From: Acanthaster planci
Lineage: Eukaryota; Echinodermata; Asteroidea; Valvatida; Acanthasteridae
Assembly: GCF_001949145.1 (NCBI RefSeq)
Contig: NW_019091366.1
Coordinates: 499,496 to 563,495, forward strand
Reading direction: 5' to 3'
Length of the DNA: 64,000 nt
The notes under the pieces were generated by a model. That model searched no databases. It worked only from the letters and a program-made list of their open reading frames with translations, and had not been told where the DNA came from. Shown here piece by piece: positions 45,401 to 57,506 of this stretch; position 1 is the stretch's first letter, and every line of letters starts with the position of its first letter. A program made the translations under genes and the position numbers.

Positions 45401-48400
45401 ACCGTGGCGCTTTGGTTGCGTGGGAATGATATTCCATACCATCTCATTCCTGGGCCAAGCAGGTTTCACTCTCACTTGACACGAGTGAACATGACAGTAC
45501 TGTTGGTGAGGATGATTTATTGTAAACATTGACAGCTTGTCCAGTGATCGACTCACTGTAATCACTCTCCCTCATCTTTCGATTTGGGCTTCGAATTTTG
45601 TCCATTTCTGAATTCGGTTTGAGCAGAGTATAAGATGTTTCTCGGTATTGACTCAGAGGAACAGAAAATTGATTCCAAAACGGAAGGACTGCACCCCCCT
45701 GCACTCCTTCTCGTCCCGTTCCCATTGTTGATGCCACCCCCTTTTAGGCCCTCTCTAATCCCATTACTGTCAACCCATATCACAGACACCTTTGCATCAC
45801 TCCAAAATCTCAATTCCCATTTACAAAACAAGATGCTTTACAGAATCAATAACTAATGGTTTTCCAGAGATTACCCGATCAAACAAATTCGTAGTTTGGA
45901 CTTTGATTTTTTTTCTTCTCTGTGTGCGGAGCCCACCTGTCGTCGGATTCGCTGCGTAAACTACCCATGGGGCTACCCCATCTTTCAGGAGGCCCCGTGA
46001 GTTTGTGGACCCGTACTCATCCCAGCTAGTCTAGGTTAACCCTGTAAAAACATGCGGTTGCACCGCACAGGGAGATTTTCTTATCCAGCTCACCACTGTT
46101 TTTATAACATCATACAAATCTCAAATCAAACACTATAGAAAAACCTTTGCCGTACCTGTGGGAGACGCTCGCTCTATATATCATGGCAGTTTTTTCTTTG
46201 ATTGTTGATGATAAAAAAATCTTAGTTTAAGACATCCCCTTTGCTCCCTCGGAAGACCTAGAAATTTGGTCTATCGATTCCTCGAAGTTGAATTTCACTT
46301 TCCTACTAATCGACTCCATAATGTTCTTTTTTACATATTAATCCTTAATTGATTCTATTTTTTCCCTCGAAATTCTTGTTGCTTGAGTTCAGGCATTAAT
46401 GTTGATTAATCAACCTGATACGGAATGCTTATCTCATTTATCAATCGGTGTGAAGGGAAAGGAACTTGTTGGGACATCGGCCAATCTGTCCATTGTTCGA
46501 CCTACCAATTGGTCACTTTCAAAATGTCACAGATGCCGAAGTGACGATGAACGGGTCAGCCGCGAGTGTTGAAAGCAGTGGTCTGTCTCCACTCTGTAAT
46601 TGGTCTTGCCGGTTGAACTGACCTAAAACATGAATTGTGAGAGCTTGGCTGCCCTGATACTTCGATCCTATGAAAAAGTCAAAAAATAATTATGTATATT
46701 TAGAATTGGTTTGAAGGCGTTTAGATAAGCATGTCTTACGGAGAACGAAAAAGAGACGATACGCGGTGCGCTTGATTATTATTTTTTTTCGAAGTGTTTG
46801 AGCGTTTATGTCGATGAAGCGTCTACAAGACCTCTGCTCGTTGAATTAACGATCGAGGGCCACACGGGATTATGATTGACAGCCTTAAGCCATTAGCGTC
46901 AAGCGTACGCCATCTTCATAGCCTCGTTTCCTCCTTCGTTAATTACCCCCACCTTCCTCTAGTCTCCACCCATGTCGGCTCACTAATTCCTTTTGACATT
47001 TGGAGGGATAATGACGATCGCTTGATGGAGTTTGTTAAACGGGAGGGGAAAACTGTCTCTGTCGAGCTTCATGCTGTTTACTGGCAAACAATGCGCAGTG
47101 CAAGACCAGACAGCGTAAAAATGGGTACATTTTCAGTGCACGTCGTTGCCCCGAATTCAGTTCCCAAACAGTTTTTTTTAAATGTACATTGCTCTGCGAA
47201 ATTAATATGAGAGCCTTTGAAATCTTTTCCCTGAAACATGCGTGTAAATCGTATGTTAAAATGTTGACTTTAAGGCTTAGAAAAATGGTGTGAAACCTGA
47301 TGTGCTGAACTCTGAAGCTTAACATTTACGGCTTTGACATGTTTTTTTTTTTTCAATTTCCAGCGACGTAAGATAACTATAGCAGGCCTTCACTACCGTA
47401 AGCATGCAGCTGCAACTTATAAATTATATCAACTGCGAAATCTCACTTAATCACCCAGGCTAACAGAATAAAGAGTCAAAAGTCACCACATTCACCCTGG
47501 GGTTAAAAGTTTTTAAAAGAATCTTTCACCATGTAAATAAGTATAAGCCCTTAGCATTTTTTTCACCTTTTTATAATGCCCATCAAAACCAAGAGCTCAG
47601 TATACTGTAAAACTTAGAGAAAAAACTTCCCGCACGACTCAATTGTGGGATTCATTCACATTGTCACATTCATCATCGTCAGACGTGTTTTTGAATTAAT
47701 GGGAGATTAAACTCCGCCATCGGACGTGCATTAGTTCCGTCAGAACCCTGTTTGGCCAGCCTTGGCTGACCGAGTGTGGCTCCGTGCCAGGGGGATGAAG
47801 TGACACGTTGCCGTGGGACTCCCGTTGATCGAGTACTTAGGGCTTGAAAAACACGGGTTGGGCCGCTGTCATATCAACCACCAGGAGGCGGTCGCCGTCC
47901 AAAAACAGGAATGCTTCCGTGTAGATTTTTCTGAAGCATTATTGTGGCCCTCCGACTTGCGCTCTTAAGATTGCTCCTTCACGTTCGGCCGCTGGAGTGG
48001 TTCAAGTGTGGAGGAATCTAAGCTTGTGATCGCAGTGTAAGGCCCTTGATAAAGGTAAATTGTGCAAGCTTGCGTCTGCGAGCTTCAAGAACATTTTGCA
48101 ACCCCCCCCCACCCGATGACGTCTGTCTCCTGGCTCAGCAAGTTTCTTATTGACAGCGTCGCAAGACGCCCCGCATGTATGCCACCCACGGGACCCACCC
48201 CGTCACATGCCAATCAGGCTGGCAATCACGTGTCACTTTCTACCTCAGCTCGCTGATGTACCCATGGCTCCGGCTCAGGGACTGAGGAGAGGAGCATGAC
48301 GTGTTAAGTGACGTGAACTGGTATTACACACACACTGAGCAGTGGTTGCCCACTACACCATCACCGCACCACCAATCAAACTCCTTGCATAAAACCAAGG

Positions 48401-51400
48401 CACGCAGCCTCAGAGCGTGTAGAGTTCAATGGTTAAATCACTTCCAAGCCGGATGTAACTACTGTTTACGGATCAGCCGGTAAACCTGGAGAATGTTCAA
48501 CACCTCCAGGATGACGACGATGATGTTGCGTGTGCCTCCAGCTCATCGCTCAGGTGTTTTGACGGCTCTCTGACGTGTGAGTGACAACCGAGGGTAGACT
48601 ACATCGAGGCGTGTGCCGTGTCCCGCGGTTACTGTCAGGCTGGCCCGGTTATAAAGGTCCGGCCTTTTCCGCTTCCAGTCCATTATGACTTCTGGGGGTA
48701 GATCGTGATTTTTGGCCACTCACTTCCTTTAAATCTTGGAAAAGCTTGGACTTAACGCCGGCTGTGTCTTTCGGATGATTTCTCGCCCTTTTGAGTGCCA
48801 CGATTGTCATTTTGGATGTAGTTTCAAAGGACACCAATACCGGAACTTCTCCACAAGGGTAAGTATTGCTCATTTTTTTCAATAGACGTTCTTTGGGTGA
48901 TAAAATGCCACAAATTTAGAAGCGTACCTCAACAATGAATCTGATGAAGCTGAATTCGCTTCGGCTGAATCCCAATTTTAATTTGTAGTAGCGTCTACCC
49001 GGAACCCTCGCTCCTTACTGAACCGATTTTAGACAGTTTAGCAGCCTTTTGTTTTCATTTTGGGCAAAGATATTGCCCATTTTTTTTTCCTTTGCAAAGT
49101 CCTTCAGTAGCAACGGTTCATAAAGTCTTTAAGTTTAAGACTTCGGTAACACTTTGTTACACTTTTGTCTCCCACCTTTCAAAAAATCTCTCCTTTCCTT
49201 CCTCTAGTTTTCCTTTTTTTTCACCCGGGGAATATGTGATGAGTTGTCAGAGATACAACTATCTGGCTTATACTTGACCAGGTGTTCCTTACTGGAATAT
49301 GCTTAGATGCTGATTGGAAGTTTTTTGGGGGATCTCAAGAGAGTTAGCTTAAAGGAGTGCCGCCTACTTCTTTTCCGGGAAATGATTATTTAAATCCAGT
49401 GTTTTCTGAGAAGTGGCTCGTCAGGGAACCACCAAAGAATCCACCATTTGGATTTCTTTCCTCAATCCTTAATCGCTGTACGATGGAGCACGTGGTTCGG
49501 CGTTTCCCTCTAAGACTACACTAGTCCACAAACTAAATATAGTTAGAGTTTTTTGTGTGTGACGATCCATTATACGATGCTTCCCAGTCAGACTAATTAA
49601 GTCAATATCTAATCAAATAACTCCTGCCAATTTTATTTCACTGTATTCTATTTCTTTTACTTTGGTAGTTATTGCATTTTGACGCTTTGCTCCTCGTGAA
49701 AAACTGAAGTGTTGAATCTGACACTGACATGAGTGCGGTCAGTCAAATGTTGAATTGACTCTAAATCGCGAGATTTCATTTTCGAATAGACATTTTCGAA
49801 ATAGGTGTTCGCCAAGCTAATAAGACTGAATAGAGAAATCATGTGTTGTTAAAGTGCTTTTGAATATTCATTAGACACATGCTGTCAGTCATATCACCGA
49901 TATTTGCATCTATCATTGATGGCAACAGAAGCAAACCTTTTTAACACGAGGTGCATCGTCAGATATTTGTTCAGTTTTTTCTTTCACAGCAGCTTTGAAA
50001 ACGCAGAAGCCTCCACCAAGTCTTCTTTAACAAAATCAAGTTGACATTTTTATAAAAATATTTCGATACCTAATAATCCTTAAAACATGAACCCGTTACT
50101 TATGAGACGAAATGTTCAGGGACAGAGCCGTCATACTTCACGCATAGCTGTCCCCTTATTGTTGATAAGATGACCGGAATACCAAAGGGTGTGACATGAA
50201 CTCAATGGACTTGAACTATTCCGATAGCCCGGTAACGATATACGATTATACCGATATTGAGGGGGGAAATACTTCATCATGCTCCGTATCTCTGAGCAAA
50301 AAAATGTGCGCGGGCAGAGCACAAGCTGTTATGATTTTTGGACTGTGAGGGAATTTTCAACCAGCAGCGTTTTTGGTTCGCAGGACTGGCGACCACTGCA
50401 AGCAAAGTAGTCGCGAATGACATGAGGCCTTGGTAGGTATGGGCTACCAACTAGCTGCACGCGTATGCTAGCTCCATCCACCAGCGCATTGTGGGTTCGC
50501 TGCACTTGTTCAAGATTGATGTGAGGCTCTTGAAGTCCGCATCGTGGATTGCTGGAATGGTTGTAGGGATCTCGCAACCGGAAAAGCACGTGCAAGCGGT
50601 AGGTTTGATGACTCTCTTGAAAGATCTGTTGGCTGTGATACCTTGACCGTGTTGAAGAATGGCACCAGTGTTGCGTTAAATTTGGAGTCCCTGAAAAACG
50701 GGGCCAAAGCGCACACCGCGCATGTCTCAGTGCACAGTATGAGAACAGGCAGGTGCGTGTTGGGGACAAAAGTCTGAGCTGGACTGTCGAAATTTTATTT
50801 GACAACATCGACGGTTCAAAAACTTTGTCCATTTCATAAATCGGTGCAGGTCGTTTAATCTGACTTCAAAACAGCCAGTAGTAGGCCCAACTTTGCATTG
50901 ACTCAAACTACTCATTGTAGTTCAGGCCGTTTCCAAACCATGGTGGCCATTCAGGATTCTATACAGCAATGAATATTTCCTCAGTTTCTGTCTCGTTGCC
51001 AAAGTGACGTCAAACAGCACGCCCACTGTCCTACTGGTCCACCAATGACGCTGTCTGAAATGTTATCGTTCACGCCCTCTGTTGTCCGTCATTGCAACCC
51101 CCCCCTATCCTTCGTCACACCTGTCATCCGTCACCAGAGGTCCCCCTGGACCTTTCCTTCATTTGTTTTTGTTCCAGTCACCGGCACGCTCCTTCTCCGT
51201 CGAGTACCGTAGTGCTGGTGTTCTTATTTGGTTCCCTTTTTTGGCGGGCAGATTGATTTGCCACGTGGTTCGTCGAGTTCAATCATCTCGATGAAGGACA
51301 GCGCTAGACTAGCCACCAGTCCATAGCTTTGTTTGTCTTTGTCGGTGTTGTGTTAATGTTTCGCTTTTTAAGCAAGCTCAAGAAATACACCACAACCCAA

Positions 51401-51967
51401 GAGATGACTGTTATACTCGAAGTGCTCGCCCAAAACCATCCCATTTTTATTCGCGTTGATTAAGACTGGCGCGCTATCTGTAGGACCGGTGCCCAATTTT
51501 GGTTTGTGGAGTTCTGTGTACCCCTGGAACCTTTGTATATTCCTTCAATATTCTGTCCTTCCCTTCTTGCTCCCGTGGATTTATCGGTTAGATCCCTGCC
51601 CTCGATATTGTGTCCATTCTGCCGATAATCTCGGTCATTATGTTGAAATTGGCAATGTATTGGTCAAAGATGCATGGGTTTGATAACGTTAAGAAGATGC
51701 ATGGGTTTGATAAGTTAAGAATTTCCGATTGACGGCATGTGGTGAGTACGTCATGATTGTGTTTCGCTATAGGTGTGCTTTTAGCCTTGAAATGTTTCGT
51801 ACCTGTTGTACTGGGAAGAAAATGCGTTGTAGCCAGCGGGCAACTTTTTTGCAAGACAGCAAAATTGGTCCCATTTCTTAGAGTTTCTCATTGTAAAATA
51901 CCGCTCAGTTTTTTCCTTGTTCCGCATTAAACTGTAGAATCAGTCTTGAGCATTGTAGTTATATTTA
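42432..51967. other. Gene-poor spacer with a CpG-rich patch
   Basis: About 9.5 kb with no recognisable gene. The part at 42660-43210 is notably richer in CG dinucleotides (GACGCGCGCGTCC, AACGCGCGCG) than its surroundings and contains a perfect 10-bp hairpin, GCTAACCCGG at 42956-42965 with its complement at 42985-42994. This could be a promoter or first-exon region of a gene whose body is not visible, but I cannot show that. An open stretch at 50329-50832 is described among the findings. Confidence 0.45.
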
Positions 51968-51975
51968 TGCCGTAA

Positions 51976-52182
51976 CAGTGGCGTACCGAGGATTTTACCG
52001 AGGGGCACAAAGGGAGCACCAGCATCTTAGGGGGGGGCACCAGCTTTCAGTGGTGTGGTTTTTTGGAGGCAAGTTTTTGTTAGCCTTATTCAATAACCAT
52101 TCATCCGTTGCTGTTGTTTTTTTTGTTTTTTGTTTTTGTTTTTTTTTTCAGTTGGGGGGGGCACCTGGGGGCTACGCCACTG
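51976..52182. mobile_element. hAT-like element, CAGTGGCGTA family, copy 2
   Basis: Ends are CAGTGGCGTA and TACGCCACTG, an exact 10-bp inverted repeat. Flanking octamers TGCCGTAA (51968-51975) and CGCCGTGA (52183-52190) agree at 6 of 8 positions. The 207-bp interior has GGGGGGGCACC words near both ends and a long T-rich core. It is non-coding; CAG ends and the 8-bp duplication fit hAT. Confidence 0.85.
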
Positions 52183-52190
52183 CGCCGTGA

Positions 52191-55100
52191 CCTGTTTCGT
52201 AACACTTTACTTTACTTGGCAACTTCTATGTTTTAAGAAGTTTCTTGAATTGTGAAAATTCGTTTGGCAACCGTATCACGTTTTGGGCTTGTTCTGGGAC
52301 CTGGCCATAGTATTAAAAACCAAAAGCAACGTTCCTGACTCCCGCAAAAATCCTACGCATTATTCTTGGTTCATCGCAGCTGTAAACACAGAGAGATGCA
52401 AGTCCGATAGAAACAAATTCAAACCCGGCAATAATAACTTTATTTGTTGGTGCTAACATCGGTTCGATGTTTTCCTCACAGTTTTTCTCTCAACATACCG
52501 CTTTTCTCAGAATAATCAACGCCTTGAAAGGTACTATTTAAAGCTTTTGTTTGGCACTTTGATTCGCCCGTATGCGATCATGATCGCGTTAAACATCAGA
52601 ACGTCACAAGTTACGGCGCGAAAGACTGCTGTGTGATTCATTCGCTCGTGTATATGAACTCGCTTCAGAATAAAGTTAAACACGGCGCTCAGTTATTTAC
52701 GAGGCCCGTGTGCAAATTGTTCAGAGATGTAAAACTTCGCTCCGTTCGTCCGCCTAGCCAGTGACCATGATAGCCGGCACACCAAACAACGTAAAATTCT
52801 CCAAATATATTGCGTTTATTTTAGTATCACGTCAAGGGCACAGATGGATACGTGGGAAATATTTTTGGAGGGACCGTGGACGGAATAAATAAACAACCGG
52901 CAATAGACGGATTGGCCTGTTGAATGTTTACTATAATTACGCAGCGACAATCTTGTCAGAAGTTCTTGCGTCTATTGGGCGCATCAGCAGGTAAACTCAA
53001 CTGAAGATGGACGGAGTGAAAAGGAGACGACCAAAGCAACGGGAGAAAAAATGAGTGGCCGCGTGGGTGTGTGTTAAAAACAAGGCGACAGTTCTGCGCA
53101 CGACTGCTTATACCTACGTTCACGCCGTGACGTCTTTTATTAACAGTCCACGTTGTTTGTTGCGCTAAGATGCAAAGGAAAAGGTTAATCGACCATTTTA
53201 AATTAAAGGCGGGGGAGGCGAAGGTTTTACCAGACCCAAACCACAAAGGGGTACAGCCGATGTGTCCTCTCTTGCATGTGTTTTTGTTTTTATCTCTCAG
53301 AAGTTATTTATGAAACTACGCTGAAGTGACTTGTTGATTACACCAGGTGTATCCGAACGGGTTGACGTGGCAACAAAATCTAAACCTCTGAGGTGGGGCT
53401 TGAATCAAGAGAATCTTTCACAAGTTATTTAGCCATTTGGATTCGTCAATGGTTTACGGTTTCTTTCAGGCAGAAGACATATATAGGCCTAACTGATTTG
53501 GGGCGTGTCTTTAAAGAAATTCGTGGCAACGGTTTGACTGTAATGTTTCTTCGGGTCTGAGCGGCCGTGAGGAAAGGCAGACACATGAAGAAGTAATCTG
53601 GTGGGATTTTGCGGCTTGGTTTTACGGTACAGTGCTGCGGTTTGACGGCCACACTGGTACACTGTTCGGCTTGATAGGAAAGGTGTCGATCTGAGACGAC
53701 AGGGGCGTGACAGTTTGATCGAGGCCGTTGTCAGTGGAAAGTGCTGCGGGTCTCGAGTTTAAGTCCCACCTGCGGCGGAATTAGCTTTATTATTGAAAGG
53801 TGTCATTTTTTTTGGGGGGGGTGATGGAAAATTGAGGCACGCGGCTGGAAATTCTTGGTTGGAAATCAAAGTGGTTTAGATTGTCAGCCATGATTTTATA
53901 ATCTATGGGTAGTTTTCCTAAAAGCGAAGGAAGGGTATGCGGATTCCTCCTACACATTAGCTTAGCTCAATGATTCCTTCTCATTGTGAAAAGCGTCAGA
54001 TAAAGGTCTTTTTTCTTGCTAGCAAGATGACTTATTCTTCGTTGAAGGGCTTCAAGACCTTTCACAACGACTTGCAAGGGTTGAGAATTTAATAAGTGGA
54101 TTTTGAACCACCGCACTTAGCACTGTTTGGCAGCTCAAACGCCACTCGAAGCCAAGCAAAGCACCGGATGCGTAGTGTGGTCGCAATGGTAATTCTTCAC
54201 ACTCTGTCTTTAAGGGGAATCACAGCACTTGGACCCACTGTGTTTTGCATATTTAGGCTGATGATTGTTGTCGCAATATTTTACCTGTGGAAATGATGTC
54301 GATGATTTATGTTTGCCCTTTTGTGATGCAGTGCGTACCTCATACCGTGCTAGCTTTGTCGCAAAATGCGAAGTGCACTTGGAGGAAAAATTGGTGCCAC
54401 GCCACTGCACAAGGGTTGCGGCGTGGAGACTGCACCCTCCTTGGCACCAGTCTAAATGTTTGGGCTGTGTCCAGGATGAAGTGGCTGCGGCTAGGAGGAG
54501 TAACGCGCGTGCTTATGGGAGAAGCCTTCGCCACTACAGCCAGTGAATTCTGGCCGTACCCGTACAGTCGGAAGTGGCCTTGCATCAGCGCCTGGGGATG
54601 CCGATTGGTCAGAATTGGTTTTCTTTTGCTTGATTCAACTAAAAGGTCTACCAGAAGGGGATGAAAATGGACGACGACTTCAGTTTGGAGATTTTAAACG
54701 CACTTCAGGCGCTTAAGAATCCCCAATCTGCCTTTCGTTTCATGCATGTACAGATACAAATTCAGCGTGATATTTCCGAGAAGTCTTTTCTGTCAGCGCG
54801 GTCAAAGCTGGAATTCACCGGGGGGGAAGGCAACGAGCCCCCCGTCAGTCAATAGACTTCCGACTCGCTTCAACATCTCACTTTTTGACCTGTCAGCAAC
54901 GGCTTTGGCAACGCTGAACTCTGTGTACACTTTGCGATATAATATCTAGCCTGTGAAAGGCTTCTTGTCGGCTTTATCGTGCGCGTGCAACAAGAGGGTG
55001 CGGCCTGGCCCAAGCTAGGGAGGTGTCATTCAAAGTCTCCAATCCAGATTGAGAAGGATATGATTTTTTTTTCTCTCTCTCAATCTCACTGACTTTCTTT

Positions 55101-57426
55101 CCCCCTCAATAAAGCCTTAGGTTTTGGGGGGTTGTGACTGACGTGGCCCCAGGCTGTACAGACGAGGGTTAGGCCTCAGTCTCCGATCATCAATGAGCTT
55201 AAAGACTTTGCCTGCCCTGATCCTCAGCTGTTTACAAGCAGACTTTTGAAAGTCACGGGATTCTTTTTTTTTTTTTTTTCCTTTTTTTACCCTCCACCTT
55301 TTTCTTTCTTCCGAGACAGGTGAAGATGCCCAGCTTTCGCGGCGTGTCCGTCAGCTCGCAAGTGCGTGGTCCGACTCTCGCAATCGGCCGGTCTGCTCTC
55401 GTCTAGTATTTATACCCATCCGTTGATCGTTCCTTGTTCAGATCGTAGACGAAGGAGCCGACGAGCTGTATGGAATGGTTGACTTGGAACGTCTGGCAAA
55501 GACGCAGTGGAGGTCTCCTTTGAATAACTCTGGCCATTGTAAGGTAGGTCGTCAAACCATATGAGGCAAGATATGAGACAGAGACCCCCCCCAGCTTTGT
55601 GTCGGTCATTATCTCAGTTGAATCTGAGGAGTTCTTTTTACACATCTAGGGGGGGTGTGTTAGGTAACAATAGTCTAGAGTGTGTATAGCGACTGGACAT
55701 GTGGGGGGAGGTTCCCCTCGGTCTCATTTCTTGCTGGGTATAAATTGGTTTTATTCATTTTTTTTCACTTTGTTGACAGCTTCATTGTTAAGATATTCTT
55801 CTCAAACAATGAATCAGTAAAATTCGGTATAGAGTAAACGCCAATTCCTATTATTTTGAATCCATCTGAATTGTGTGCGAACAAAATTTTCTGTGCAGGT
55901 ATTCGTATACGTTTTCATTCGTAATAGAATTTTGGCAAAGAAAGTTTGCTGAAAGATTCAGGTTTTGATCTTACTATTGGTTTTAAATTCACTTGAATTT
56001 TGTCAGTTAATTTGAAGTGACAGGCTTACCAAATGTCATGACCAGACGGTCCTTTCGAGCTGGGACAAATCTGGTAAGCAGCCATCATCAATCAGGTTGC
56101 ACTACCTTGGTTTATTTGCCTCAATTTTTAAAGCTCTATGAAGGCCGTCTTAAAGTTTCGACTAAAAGCGATGCTCCATGCAGATACTACTTTAAGGAAC
56201 TGCAACGTAACATTGCAGTACTGCAATAACATAATCTTTCCGTGAAATCGGTAGAGTCCTAGTACCAACAACCATGACTGTTTCACTTCAATTTTTTTTT
56301 TGATTGATGGGCGCTTCGAGCCGAATCAAAAGGATACAAACGCAATAACCTTTATAATTAAAACTGACGAATAAACTTCACAAATTCAATAAAAATTAGT
56401 GAGAAAAGATTGGAGGGCTTTCATCGGTTGGTTTATCAGCCTTACGCATCTGAGGGGGCAAACCAATTGACCCTGGGTATTATGGGAGCTGCCAACTCAA
56501 ATCCCGAAGACTTGAGCCCTGAAGCGCAAACATGCTTGTATGGCATGACGGTCTTGCCTTCGTCATCGTAAACATTCCTCATGTTTCTTTTAGCTATACC
56601 TTTGTGCTTGGCGTGGCTTCTTTTAAAATTATTTCTCAACATTCTCCCCCCCTCCCCTCCATCACGTCCACCTGCCTCGCCTTCGTTGTTTCAAGTAGTA
56701 AATTGCTCGCGAGAAAAATTGTGTAATTATCCGCATAGTTTGAGGTCAGCGTGTATTCCTTTTTGATAAAAACAAAAACAATTCATCATCTTTGATAAAT
56801 GCCTGCGCTATAATCACCGTCGGTGTTTTGTTTAGTGCGGTTTTTACCCGTTTGGACCATTTAGGGGGGCTGTTTACTCCTGGTTGATAAATTGTTACAA
56901 TATACAACGCAGACTCCTATGTGATCTATAGGAATCAGCAGCTGTAGGTCTACGGATAATCTGACAACGCCTAATACGGCTCCACAGAACTATTCGATCG
57001 TGGACGCACCATTGAGGGCGCTTTACCCTGTTGGTCACGTGCACGGCAGAAGGAAAGGGAGCAAAAATACTACGGACGAATAAATCGAGTTGAATCTCTC
57101 CAAAGTCTGAGATTTGAGAGCCTCGGAAGTAGAGTGAGTCGTTAAAAACAGGCTACTTCGCTTACATGATGAAATCCATTGACTGAGTATAATAGGCCTA
57201 CTCTAGATCCGTTCTTTTACGGGGATCACTTTATTGCAGTTTCCGTTGGTTGGTTTCGTGTAATATGCCAATCTCGTTTCCACTTCGCCTTCCATGATTT
57301 CCCGGGCTGCATTAAATGCTCATTCCTTTAAGCGAAACCACGCTACTAACTTTGCACTCATGTTTGCGGATTCGATATTCCATGCGCCCTGGAATTTGAA
57401 CTGTGAGTCGTCATACGATTTTACTC
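52191..57426. other. Non-coding spacer
   Basis: No gene recognised. Several overlapping open frames near 54096-54664 have no family resemblance. A patch at about 53735-53775 (GGTCTCGAGTTTAAGTCCCACC) looks faintly like a tRNA T-arm but lacks partner stems. Confidence 0.5.
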
Positions 57427-57506
57427 CGTTGTTAAGGCACTGAAATCGTGACGTCAAGGCTGCCAACGAAAGTTGAGTATTTAGAAAGTCATGGGTTCAA
57501 CCGTTG
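57427..57506 (+). repeat. Possible tRNA-derived relic (SINE-like head)
   Basis: GTTGTTAAGGCACTG resembles the A box of leucine or serine tRNAs, and GGGTTCAACC about 60 bp later resembles a B box. The cloverleaf cannot be closed by eye, so this would be a decayed tRNA-derived sequence, not a working tRNA gene. Confidence 0.25.

Noticed and set aside
53735-53775. tRNA T-arm-like GGTCTCGAGTTTAAGTCCCACC stretch
   Set aside because: Stem pairing is imperfect and no other tRNA arm is present.
54287-54664. 125-codon plus-strand frame
   Set aside because: Overlaps other frames in both strands and shows no conserved motif.
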